Of a DNA stretch of 64,000 nucleotides, positions 8,720-17,013 are shown piece after piece. The translations under genes were made by a program, and so were the position numbers. The DNA is from Rhodoferax sp. GTDB taxonomy: Bacteria > Pseudomonadota > Gammaproteobacteria > Burkholderiales > Burkholderiaceae_C. The notes under the pieces were generated by a model, which worked only from the letters and a program-made list of their open reading frames with translations, made no database searches and was not told where the DNA came from. How positions within the stretch are numbered: the stretch's first letter is position 1; each line of letters opens with the position of its first letter. The stretch spans positions 1,240,001 to 1,304,000 of the forward strand of contig JAGRPL010000004.1 of NCBI GenBank assembly GCA_019449595.1, read 5' to 3'.

Positions 8720-9367
8720 CTGGGCTGCGATCTGCCGCAAGGCCTGCTCGAACACTTCGGGCGGCTGTCCGCCCGAGATCAGGTGGCGATCGTTGATCAC
8801 CACCGCGGGCACCGAATGGATGCCCTGCTGCAGGTAGAACTGCTCCTGCGCCCGCACCTCGGCGGCATAGGCATCACTCGCCAGAATGGCGCGGACCTGT
8901 TCCGCATCCAGCCCCACCTCACCAGCCACACGTGCCAGCACGGCGTGGTTGCTGGGGTCTTCTCCGTCCGTGAAATACGCCTTGAGCAGGGCCTGCTTCA
9001 GCGCCAGTTGCCGCGAGTCACTTTCCAGCTGCGCCCAATGCAGCAGACGGTGCGCATCGAAGGTGTTGTAGATGCGGCCGCGCTTGTCCATGTTGAATGT
9101 GAACCCCAGCGCCGCCCCGCGCGCACGAATGGCTTCCCGGGCCGCGGCGGCCTGCTCGGGCGACGACCCATATTTCTCGTGCAGGTGCTCGGCAATGTCC
9201 TGCCCCTCGGGGACCATTTGCGGATTCAGCTCGAAGGGCTGGAACGTGATGTCGGCCTGCACCTGGCCCTCCAGGTGGGTCAGTGCGGTTTGCAGGGACG
9301 CCAGACCGATGGCGCACCACGGGCAGGACACGTCGGAAACAAAATCAATTTTCAGCTTCTTGGCCAT
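8717..9367 (-). CDS. DsbA-family oxidoreductase, FrnE-like
   Basis: A 216-residue thioredoxin-fold protein with the active-site CPWC at residues 15-18 (FVSDVSCPWC) and the cis-Pro region HSVPAVVIND near the C-terminus. No signal peptide is visible, so it is probably cytoplasmic, as in the FrnE/2-hydroxychromene isomerase-like subgroup of the DsbA family. The start at ATG 9367 is preceded by GGAG at good spacing; an upstream in-frame ATG at 9412 lacks a ribosome site. The physiological substrate is unknown. It is transcribed toward the Ric gene. Confidence 0.88.
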   Translation of the reverse strand: MAKKLKIDFVSDVSCPWCAIGLASLQTALTHLEGQVQADITFQPFELNPQMVPEGQDIAEHLHEKYGSSPEQAAAAREAIRARGAALGFTFNMDKRGRIYNTFDAHRLLHWAQLESDSRQLALKQALLKAYFTDGEDPSNHAVLARVAGEVGLDAEQVRAILASDAYAAEVRAQEQFYLQQGIHSVPAVVINDRHLISGGQPPEVFEQALRQIAAQ

Positions 9368-9461
9368 GGCCGTTTTCTCCGGCGCGTAACACAGCGCGCC
9401 CATGCTGCACACCGTACCAGAACCTCAAAGTCCCCATGGCACAACTGGAAAGCAGCACCGC

Positions 9462-11246
9462 TCAAAACTGTTCGGCACCCATTTCAAACAGGTTCTTGCC
9501 GCCGGCCTGGATGCGGGCGGCCAACATCCGGGTCTCCGGCAACAGGCGCTGCACGTAGAAACGTGCGGTCACCAGCTTGGCGGCGTAGAACGGATCGTCG
9601 CCACGCCCCAGCGCCACCTGGGCCATGCGCGCCCACAAATAGGCATACACGTAGTGGCTGAACAGGCGCAGGTAGTCGACCGCAGCCGCCCCCACCTCAT
9701 CCCGATTCTCAAAAGCCCGGGCGCCAATCTGCAGGGAACACTCCATCACCAGCGTGCCCGTGGCTTCCAGCGGCGCGAGGAATTCACGCATGGGCTCGCT
9801 GTCCTTGTGCGCCTGCGCAAACTGCTGCACCAGCGCGCCAAGAATCTTCATGCGGGCGCCGCCATCGGCCAGCACCTTGCGCCCCAGCAGGTCCAGCGAC
9901 TGGATGCCGTTGGTGCCCTCGTAAATGGGGTTGATGCGGGCATCGCGTACCAGTTGCTCCACACCGGACTCCACGATGTAGCCGTGTCCGCCGTACACCT
10001 GCACCGCGAGGTTGGTGCACTCGCATGCCGCATCTGAAATGAAGGCCTTCACTACCGGCGTCAACAAAGTCAGTACATCGTCGGCCTGCTTGCGCTGCAC
10101 CGGGTCGGTGTGGCGTTCACTCACATCGGTGAGCAGCGCCGCCCAGTACGCCAGCGCGCGGCTGCCTTCCAGGTAGGCGCGCTGGGTCAGCAGCATGCGC
10201 CGGACATCGGCGTGCACGATGATCGGGTCAGCGGCCAGCTCCGGCGCCTTGGGGCCGGACAAGGCCCGCATCTGCAGGCGCTCCCTGGCATACGCCACGG
10301 ACGCCTGGTAGGCCGCCTCCATCAGGCCCAGCGACATGGTCCCCACCCCCAGACGGGCCACGTTCATCAGCACGAACATGGCCTTGAGGCCCTGGTGGGC
10401 CTGCCCCACCAGCCAGCCGGTGGCACCGTCAAACTCCATCTGGCAGGTCGGGCTGGCGTGAATGCCCATCTTGTTTTCAATGCCATTGCACCGCACGCCA
10501 TTGCGCGTTCCCGGCTGGCCGTTGGCATCCGGCAGGAACTTGGGTACCAGAAACAAGGAGATTCCCCGGGTTCCTTCGGGCGCGCCCGGCAGGCGGGCCA
10601 GCACCATGTGGATGATATTGGGCGTGAAGTCGTGTTCACCACTGGTGATGAAGATCTTGCTGCCTGTCACGCGGTAGGTACCGTCAAAGGCTGGCTCCGC
10701 ACGGGTTCGCAAGAGACCCAGATCGGTGCCGCAATGCGGCTCCGTCAGGCACATCGTGCCCGCCCACTCCCCACCAACCAGCCTGGGCAGGTAGAGGGCT
10801 TTTTGCTCATCCGTACCGTGGGCACGCAGGATCTCCGAAACCCCGTGCGTCAGGCCCGGGTACATCGACCACGCCTGGTTGCACGCCGTCGTCATTTCCT
10901 GAAAGCCGGTCTTCACAATTTGCGGCAATCCCTGCCCGCCATGCACGGGATCGCAATTGAGCGAAGGCCAGCCGGCTTCCACGAACTGGGCATACGCTTC
11001 CTTGAACCCCGCTGGCGTACGCACGTCACCCGTCTGTGGGTCATAGGAACAGCCCTCGTGGTCACCACGGGCGTTGAGCGGATGCAGCACTTCCGCGCAA
11101 AATTTTCCACCAGCCTCGAGGACCTGGTTGATCAGGTCCAGGTTCAAGTCCGCATGGGCGGGAAGCTGCTGGAGCGTGCCTTCCACATCCAGCACCTCCT
11201 GCAGAACGAACTGCATGTCACGCAGCGGGGGAACATAGTGCGCCAT
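9462..11246 (-). CDS. Acyl-CoA dehydrogenase (long form)
   Basis: This 594-residue flavoprotein catalyses alpha,beta-dehydrogenation of an acyl-CoA, passing electrons to ETF. Signatures are CLTEPHCGTDLG (flavin/substrate loop), FITSGEHD, YGGHGYIVESG and IYEGTNGIQSLDLLGRK, which carries the catalytic-position Glu. The extra C-terminal domain of about 150 residues places it in the roughly 600-residue subgroup that includes DmdC-like and phenylacyl or long-chain enzymes. ATG 11246 has GGAG upstream. It is divergent from the acyl-CoA ligase gene across a 135-bp AT-rich gap, suggesting shared control. The specific chain length cannot be read from sequence. Confidence 0.92.
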   Translation of the reverse strand: MAHYVPPLRDMQFVLQEVLDVEGTLQQLPAHADLNLDLINQVLEAGGKFCAEVLHPLNARGDHEGCSYDPQTGDVRTPAGFKEAYAQFVEAGWPSLNCDPVHGGQGLPQIVKTGFQEMTTACNQAWSMYPGLTHGVSEILRAHGTDEQKALYLPRLVGGEWAGTMCLTEPHCGTDLGLLRTRAEPAFDGTYRVTGSKIFITSGEHDFTPNIIHMVLARLPGAPEGTRGISLFLVPKFLPDANGQPGTRNGVRCNGIENKMGIHASPTCQMEFDGATGWLVGQAHQGLKAMFVLMNVARLGVGTMSLGLMEAAYQASVAYARERLQMRALSGPKAPELAADPIIVHADVRRMLLTQRAYLEGSRALAYWAALLTDVSERHTDPVQRKQADDVLTLLTPVVKAFISDAACECTNLAVQVYGGHGYIVESGVEQLVRDARINPIYEGTNGIQSLDLLGRKVLADGGARMKILGALVQQFAQAHKDSEPMREFLAPLEATGTLVMECSLQIGARAFENRDEVGAAAVDYLRLFSHYVYAYLWARMAQVALGRGDDPFYAAKLVTARFYVQRLLPETRMLAARIQAGGKNLFEMGAEQF

Positions 11247-11381
11247 TGACTTACTCCAATACGGGGCGGTTTCACGCGTGTGCAACAGGTTTGAATGCAC
11301 CAGTTTTCAAGCAACCGCTTGATTTTATAAAAAATGAGTGTAGCATCTTGCTGGCATTTCAAAACCAATAAAGGCAAGACA

Positions 11382-13052
11382 ATGGAGACAATCCCACACT
11401 GGGTAAAGGACTACCCAAACGGCACCCCCGTGCACGTCGATCCCACGCGTTACCAGTCCATCAACCAGATGTTTGACAATGCGTGCCAGAAGTTCGCGAT
11501 CCTGCCCGCCTTCACCAACATGGGGCAGACGCTGAGCTACGGTGAACTGGACCGCCTCTCGGGCGCATTCGCGGCATTCCTGCAGTCCCTGCCGGGCATG
11601 GCGCCGGGTGAGCGCATCGCGCTGATGATGCCCAACCTGCTGCAATACCCCGTAGCCATCTTCGGTGCGCTGCGGGCGGGTCTGGTCGTCGTCAACGTCA
11701 ACCCCCTGTACACCGAGCGCGAACTGGAGCACCAGCTGAAGGACTCCGGCGCGCGCGCCATCCTGGTGCTGGAGAACTTTGCATCCAAGGTACAAAACGT
11801 CCGGGCAGCCTCCGGCCTGCAGCACGTCATGGTGACGCAGGTCGGCGACATGCTGAGCCCGCCCAAACGCCTGCTGACCAATCTGGCGGTCAAGCACGTG
11901 AAAAAAATGGTTCCCCCGTGGAAAATGGACGACGCGCTGCAGTTCCGGGACGCACTGGCAGCGGGGAAGAAAATACCTCGGACGGCAGTCAAGCTCAATC
12001 TCGACAGCATTGCGTTCCTGCAGTACACCGGCGGCACCACCGGCGTGTCCAAGGGAGTCATCCTGACGCACTCCAACATCGTTTCCAACGTGTTGCAGTG
12101 CGGCTCCTGGATTGGCGAGACCCTGCGCGAAGGCGAGGAAATTGTGCTCACCCCGCTGCCGCTGTACCACGTCTTCTCGCTGGTGGCCAACTGCCTGACG
12201 TTCATGACGCTGGGGGGACTCAACGTGCTGATCACCAACCCCAAGGACCTGCCGGCCTTCGTGCAGACCATGAAGACCTACCCCTGGACGGTGATGACCG
12301 GCGTCAACACCCTGTACAACGCGCTGGCCAACACGCCCGGCTTCGGCCCCGACTGCGCGCGCGCCGCCAAGCTGTCCATCGGCGCCGGCGCCGCCATGCT
12401 GCGTCCGGTCATGGAGCGCTGGACGCAGCTGACCAAAGCCCCGTTGATCGAGGGCTATGGCCTCAGCGAGAGCACAGCAGGCGTCTGCATCAACCCACCC
12501 GGCCGGCCCCGCCTGGGATTGGTGGGCATTCCCCTGCCGTCCACCGAAGTGCGCATCCAGGCCGAAGATGGCAGCACCTGCCCGGCCGGTGAAGCCGGTG
12601 AAATTGAAGTACGCGGACCACAGGTCATGAGAGGCTATTGGGGCCGCCCGGCGGAAACCGCTGAAGCCCTGTCGCGCGAAGGCTGGCTCAAGACCGGCGA
12701 CATCGGCACCATGGACGCCGACGGCTGGGTGGCCATCACGGACCGCAAGAAGGACATGATCATCGTCTCGGGCTTCAACGTCTACCCGGCCGAAATCGAG
12801 GCCGTGGTGTCCACGCACCCCGGCGTGCTGGAGGCCGCTGCCATCGGCATGGGCGATACGCGCTCGGGCGAAGCGGTCAAGCTGTTCGTGGTCCGCAAGG
12901 ACCCGAACCTGACCACCCAGGACCTGCTGGCCCACTGCGAAAGCAACCTGACGCGGTACAAGATCCCCAAACTGATCGAGTTCCGTGACGAACTGCCCAA
13001 GACACCCGTCGGCAAGATTCTGCGTCGCGCGCTGCGCGAAGAGACCGTCTGA
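11382..13052 (+). CDS. fadD: Long-chain-fatty-acid--CoA ligase (FadD-type)
   Basis: A 556-residue AMP-forming ligase that activates a fatty or related carboxylic acid to its CoA thioester using ATP. Motifs are the phosphate loop YTGGTTGVSKG, EGYGLSES, and the hinge/C-terminal block TGDIGTMDADGWVAITDRKKD with GFNVYPAEIE; the C-terminal Lys region is KTPVGKILRR. I start at ATG 11382 (AAGG upstream). It is separated by 14 bp from the GMC oxidoreductase gene, so the two are probably co-transcribed and the ligase may act on the oxidised product or a related acid. The exact substrate is open. Confidence 0.93.
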   Translation: METIPHWVKDYPNGTPVHVDPTRYQSINQMFDNACQKFAILPAFTNMGQTLSYGELDRLSGAFAAFLQSLPGMAPGERIALMMPNLLQYPVAIFGALRAGLVVVNVNPLYTERELEHQLKDSGARAILVLENFASKVQNVRAASGLQHVMVTQVGDMLSPPKRLLTNLAVKHVKKMVPPWKMDDALQFRDALAAGKKIPRTAVKLNLDSIAFLQYTGGTTGVSKGVILTHSNIVSNVLQCGSWIGETLREGEEIVLTPLPLYHVFSLVANCLTFMTLGGLNVLITNPKDLPAFVQTMKTYPWTVMTGVNTLYNALANTPGFGPDCARAAKLSIGAGAAMLRPVMERWTQLTKAPLIEGYGLSESTAGVCINPPGRPRLGLVGIPLPSTEVRIQAEDGSTCPAGEAGEIEVRGPQVMRGYWGRPAETAEALSREGWLKTGDIGTMDADGWVAITDRKKDMIIVSGFNVYPAEIEAVVSTHPGVLEAAAIGMGDTRSGEAVKLFVVRKDPNLTTQDLLAHCESNLTRYKIPKLIEFRDELPKTPVGKILRRALREETV

Positions 13053-13066
13053 CCGCCGGAGCCCCC

Positions 13067-14638
13067 ATGCTCGACTACGCCATCATTGGTTCCGGCTTTG
13101 GCGGCGCAGTCAGCGCCGCCCGGCTGGCAGAAAAAGGTTACACGGTCACGGTGCTGGAACAGGGCCGGCGCATCTCTCCGGCCGACATGGAGCAGGGCAG
13201 CCAGCGCCTGAAGAAGCTGCTGTGGTCGCCTCCACTGGGCTTGCCGGGTTATTTCTACCAGCGCCTGTTCCGCCACATCGGGCTGGTGGGCGGAGTCGGT
13301 GTAGGGGGCGGCAGCATTGTCTTTGCTTCGGTGCTGCTGGAACCGCACCGCTCGTTTTACGAAGACGAGGCATGGTCCAGCCTGGGCGTCAACTGGCAGG
13401 AAGAACTGGCGCCGCACTACCGCACCGCCAAGTCAATCTTGCGCCCCACTGCCAACCCGTTCCGGACGGCCGTTGACGGCCATCTGGCGCAGACCGCCCG
13501 CGAAATGGGTGTTGCCGATACCTTCAGCGCGACCGACAACGGCATCTTCTTCGGCCAGCCCGGCATGACCGTTGACGACCCCTATTTCGGCGGAAAAGGC
13601 CCCAGCCGTACCGGCTGCACCGGTTGTGGAGACTGCCTCTCCGGCTGCCCCATTGGCTCCAAGAACAGCCTGGACAAGAATTACCTGTGGTTCGCCGAGC
13701 GCCTGGGCGTGGAAATTCGTCCCCTGTCGCAGGTCGACGGCATCACCCCGCTGGCAGGCGGTGGCTACGCCTTGCGCGTCGTCGACCCGTTCACCGGGAA
13801 GGAACGCGAACCGGTGCAGGCCCGCAATGTCATTCTGGCGGCGGGCGTGCTGGGCACCCTGTCGCTGCTGTTTCGCAACCGCGATGTGCACCGCACCCTG
13901 CCCGGCATATCCTCCCGCCTGGGTGCCCGTGTGCGCACCAACAGCGAGTCGGTCACTGCCGTGCAGACCCCAGACAAAGAGGCCAACTGGGTGGACGGCC
14001 CCGCCATCACCAGCCACTTCTACACCGACGGCGGACGCACACACATCACCAATACCCGAGTACCCCGCAGCTTCAACTACATGCGCCTGTTCAGCACCCC
14101 CCTGGTCGACCAGGAACACCCCGGCAAGCGCAAGCTGGCCACCCTGGCCAGCATGCTGGCGCGCCCGTGGGTCCTCTGGTCGATCTGGCGCACACCCGAC
14201 TGGCGCACCAAGGCCACCCTGCTGGTGACCATGCAGACCGAGCCCTCCGAACTGCAGTTTCGTTACGGACGCAGTTTCCGGACGCTGTTCCGCCAGGGCC
14301 TACACACCGAACTCAGCCCGCAGGGCAAGCCACCCGGCTACCTGCCCATGGCGGCACGCGTCACCCGGGTCTTTGCCAGGGTCTGTGGCGGTCTGGCGGT
14401 GAGCACCCTGAACGAGGCGCTGGCCGACGTGAGCACCACGGCCCACATTCTGGGGGGCTGCACCATGGGCCGGTCTGCGCAGGACGGCGTCATTGACACC
14501 CACCACGAGGTCTTTGGCTACCCCGGGCTCTACGTGGTGGACGGCTCATCCCTATCCGCCAACGTGGGGGTCAACCCCAGCCTGACCATCACCGCCATGG
14601 CCGAACGGTTCGCCAGCCAGGTGCCGGCGAAGCACTGA
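13067..14638 (+). CDS. GMC-family FAD oxidoreductase (cholesterol-oxidase-like)
   Basis: A 523-residue flavoprotein. FAD binding is shown by IIGSGFGGAVSAARLAEKG at the N-terminus and the C-terminal NVGVNPSLTITAMAER block. Around residues 183-195 it carries CTGCGDCLSGCP, a CxxCxxCxxxCP pattern like a ferredoxin [4Fe-4S] site; a related Cys-rich stretch occurs in the ChoD-like branch as I recall it. No Tat or Sec signal is visible. It probably oxidises an alcohol or sterol-like compound. It sits 14 bp after the acyl-CoA ligase gene and just before a TetR-type regulator. The substrate cannot be inferred further. Confidence 0.87.
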   Translation: MLDYAIIGSGFGGAVSAARLAEKGYTVTVLEQGRRISPADMEQGSQRLKKLLWSPPLGLPGYFYQRLFRHIGLVGGVGVGGGSIVFASVLLEPHRSFYEDEAWSSLGVNWQEELAPHYRTAKSILRPTANPFRTAVDGHLAQTAREMGVADTFSATDNGIFFGQPGMTVDDPYFGGKGPSRTGCTGCGDCLSGCPIGSKNSLDKNYLWFAERLGVEIRPLSQVDGITPLAGGGYALRVVDPFTGKEREPVQARNVILAAGVLGTLSLLFRNRDVHRTLPGISSRLGARVRTNSESVTAVQTPDKEANWVDGPAITSHFYTDGGRTHITNTRVPRSFNYMRLFSTPLVDQEHPGKRKLATLASMLARPWVLWSIWRTPDWRTKATLLVTMQTEPSELQFRYGRSFRTLFRQGLHTELSPQGKPPGYLPMAARVTRVFARVCGGLAVSTLNEALADVSTTAHILGGCTMGRSAQDGVIDTHHEVFGYPGLYVVDGSSLSANVGVNPSLTITAMAERFASQVPAKH

Positions 14639-14662
14639 AGCCGGAAAAAAACCGAATATGCT

Positions 14663-15403
14663 ATGGCGGTCTCCCCGTTGACTACCGCCCCCAGCAGAAT
14701 CGCTCACCAGATGCCCACCCCCAGAAAAACCAGCCCGGTGCGCACCGCATCTGCCAAGACTGCGGCAACCCCCAAGAAACCATCGACGCGTACGCCCAAG
14801 TCCGCGCAGCCACCCCGGGCGGAAGACGACAGCCGGCGCAGTGAACTCATCGCCAAGTCTGCCCGGCTGTTCCGGGAAAATGGCTACGACAAGACCACCG
14901 TGCGCGACATTGCGGCCGCGGTGGGCATGCAGGCCGGCAGCTGGTTCTACCATTTCAAGACCAAGCACGACTTGCTGGTGGCGGTGATGGAACAGGGCAT
15001 GACCCGCTCGTTGCAGGAAATGGAGACCATCTCCGCCCAGGAGCTGCCCGCCCGCGAGGTCTTTCACCAACTGGTGCTGGCGCACTTGAAGACCCTGCTG
15101 GCACCGAAGAACGATTTCATTCCGGTACTGCTATACGAGTGGCGCTCGCTGGACAAGACCAGCCGGGCCAAGATTGCCGCACTGACCAACCGGTACGAAG
15201 CCATCTGGGACCAAGTGATCGACGCCCTGCACCGCTCGGGCGACTGGTCCATGCCAGCCAAGCTGGACCGCCTCTTCCTGTTCGGCACCCTGAACTGGAC
15301 GACCCAGTGGTACCGACCCGGCTCGGGTACCAGCATTGAGGAACTGGCCGACCAGGTTGTCGGGTTCCTCCTGCGCACCGCCCCCCCAACGCGCAGGAAA
15401 TAA
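14663..15403 (+). CDS. TetR-family transcriptional regulator
   Basis: A 246-residue repressor-type protein. The helix-turn-helix is TTVRDIAAAVGMQAGSWFYHF (about residues 80-100), followed by a typical ligand-binding helical domain. Unusually, about 50 residues rich in Lys, Pro, Thr and Ala precede the DNA-binding domain, resembling a basic disordered tail. A start at ATG 14711 would remove 16 of them. It follows the GMC oxidoreductase gene by 24 bp and likely controls the ligase/oxidoreductase operon or the neighbouring beta-oxidation genes in response to an acyl-CoA; this is inference from position. Confidence 0.87.
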   Translation: MAVSPLTTAPSRIAHQMPTPRKTSPVRTASAKTAATPKKPSTRTPKSAQPPRAEDDSRRSELIAKSARLFRENGYDKTTVRDIAAAVGMQAGSWFYHFKTKHDLLVAVMEQGMTRSLQEMETISAQELPAREVFHQLVLAHLKTLLAPKNDFIPVLLYEWRSLDKTSRAKIAALTNRYEAIWDQVIDALHRSGDWSMPAKLDRLFLFGTLNWTTQWYRPGSGTSIEELADQVVGFLLRTAPPTRRK

Positions 15404-15422
15404 TGCCTGTTCAGGGGCGCGG

Positions 15423-16199
15423 TCAATGCCCCGACAGCACACGCATCAGGCGTTGCTGCAGCCACGCGGGCGTCAGGCTGGCCAGGCTGTAAAACAGGCG
15501 AATTGGCCCGGTCAGCGGGTTGTGGACGCGGCGCCGTTGGGTGCAGCGAAACACGGCTTCGGCCACGTCCTGCGCACGCAGGCGCACGCCCATGGAAGCA
15601 AACAGCCTGCTGCTGCCACGGTGCGGCGCCAGCATCGGTGTGTCCACAAAAGGGGGCAGCACATCACACACGGCAACCCCTTCGCTTCGCCATTCCGAGG
15701 CCAGTGCTTCCGTCAACCCGCGCACGGCAAACTTGGAGGCGGAGTAGCTGGCGAAATCAGGCGTGCCAAAAATGGCCGATGCCGAACTCATGTTGATCAG
15801 CACGCCACGGGCCGGCCGCAGGTACGGAAAGGCCGCATGGGCACAGTGGATCACGCCCTTGACGTTGACGTCGATGATCTGCTGGTGGCGTTGCAAGGGC
15901 AGCGCGCTGAACTTGCCCACGCTCAAAATTCCGGCGTTGTTGACCAGCACATCCAGCGGTCGTTCCGCGCAGAAGCCGGCGAGCGCCTGCCGCACCGCTT
16001 CGCCGTCGCTCACGTCCAGCACATACGGTTGTATCGACGCCAGACCCAGCTCCGTCACCACGGCCTTCAGGCCCTCGCCGTCGCGGTCGGCCAGCCCCAG
16101 CCGCCAGCCAGCACGGGCAAACCGCAGTGCACAAGCACGCCCGATACCCGACGCCGCGCCGGTGATGAACACCGATGGCGCGCTGCAAGCCACTCCCAT
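15423..16199 (-). CDS. Short-chain dehydrogenase/reductase
   Basis: A 258-residue SDR with the cofactor motif TGAASGIG, the structural motif NNAGIL and the catalytic Ser/Tyr/Lys set in SSASAIFG and YSASK. An Asp after the second strand (LADRD) favours NAD over NADP. The last gene of a four-gene minus-strand operon, its ATG overlaps the stop of the acetoacetate-decarboxylase-like gene (ATGA). With two acyl-CoA dehydrogenases upstream it could act as a hydroxyacyl or keto-lipid dehydrogenase. The C-terminal tail has a hydrophobic run, RLFYSLASLTPAWLQ, which may touch the membrane. Confidence 0.88.
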   Translation of the reverse strand: MGVACSAPSVFITGAASGIGRACALRFARAGWRLGLADRDGEGLKAVVTELGLASIQPYVLDVSDGEAVRQALAGFCAERPLDVLVNNAGILSVGKFSALPLQRHQQIIDVNVKGVIHCAHAAFPYLRPARGVLINMSSASAIFGTPDFASYSASKFAVRGLTEALASEWRSEGVAVCDVLPPFVDTPMLAPHRGSSRLFASMGVRLRAQDVAEAVFRCTQRRRVHNPLTGPIRLFYSLASLTPAWLQQRLMRVLSGH

Positions 16200-16984
16200 C
16201 AGTACTCCCGCCCCAGGTTCAGGCGCGACTGGAAATTCTCCGTCACGCTGAGCACCAGGGGTCGAGCCCCCTGCAACCCCAGATCACGCAAGGAGGCGTT
16301 CATGGGGTGGCTGGAGTTTCCCAGTTGCAGCCGCACCGAGCCCGGGCGGTGCAGGCGGCTGTTGCCCCGCACATTGACCGTGGTGCGCAGGCGCTGTGCC
16401 CCCAGGCTGGAATACAGCAGCAGACTCAAGGTCGGCCCCGGCAACCCGGCGCCCATGCGTCCGCGGAGTTCGCAGATGCTGACCTCCAGCGTCACCGGGT
16501 CCGCCACGCCGGTCTCCAGATCACGCCCGGACAACTGGAACGGGATGGGGGTCACGAACTTTGGATAGCCCCAGATTTCCCGCCCGGCAGCGCAGGCCGC
16601 CGCAGTCGTCACGGGCAGGTGCTCGATATGAAAGCCCAGGACATGCTCGGGGCTCTCCACATCCCCCAGCAGGCCAAGCCAGCGCCGCCCCTGCGCGCCG
16701 CTGGGCACTGCTGGCAACGCCAGCCCCACTTCGTTGTACACACCGATGGAGGTGTCGGTGTATTCAAAGAACGCCAGGCCCACCACCGCCTTGTCTCGCC
16801 AGACCAGGCCCGGCGTCAGGCCTGTACCTGCCAGGTGCTTCTCCACCTGCGCCACCGGGCTCAGGAAAAACGCCTGCACGCAACGGGTCTTGTAGTACAG
16901 GATCGGAAACTCGACGTCGCCTTCGCTGGTCGGGCGGACCGTGCGGGGAACCTGGAAGAAGGGGTCGTTGTAAAGGGTGCTCAA
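16199..16984 (-). CDS. Acetoacetate decarboxylase-family protein
   Basis: A 261-residue protein of the acetoacetate decarboxylase fold. The stretch AAGREIWGYPKF contains the conserved Glu and the Lys that forms the Schiff base in true decarboxylases. Members of this fold in lipid or steroid clusters often do not decarboxylate acetoacetate, so the reaction is uncertain; a beta-keto acid is a reasonable substrate class. It is third in the operon, 29 bp after the larger acyl-CoA dehydrogenase, and overlaps the SDR gene by ATGA. Confidence 0.8.
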   Translation of the reverse strand: MSTLYNDPFFQVPRTVRPTSEGDVEFPILYYKTRCVQAFFLSPVAQVEKHLAGTGLTPGLVWRDKAVVGLAFFEYTDTSIGVYNEVGLALPAVPSGAQGRRWLGLLGDVESPEHVLGFHIEHLPVTTAAACAAGREIWGYPKFVTPIPFQLSGRDLETGVADPVTLEVSICELRGRMGAGLPGPTLSLLLYSSLGAQRLRTTVNVRGNSRLHRPGSVRLQLGNSSHPMNASLRDLGLQGARPLVLSVTENFQSRLNLGREY

Positions 16985-17013
16985 GCAGTTCTCCTCGTTT
17001 TATTGGCTATGCC

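Noticed and set aside
11325..12935. Minus-strand 536-codon frame opposite the acyl-CoA ligase gene
   Set aside because: Composition is low-complexity Gly/His/Gln and no motif is visible; the ligase frame is unambiguous.
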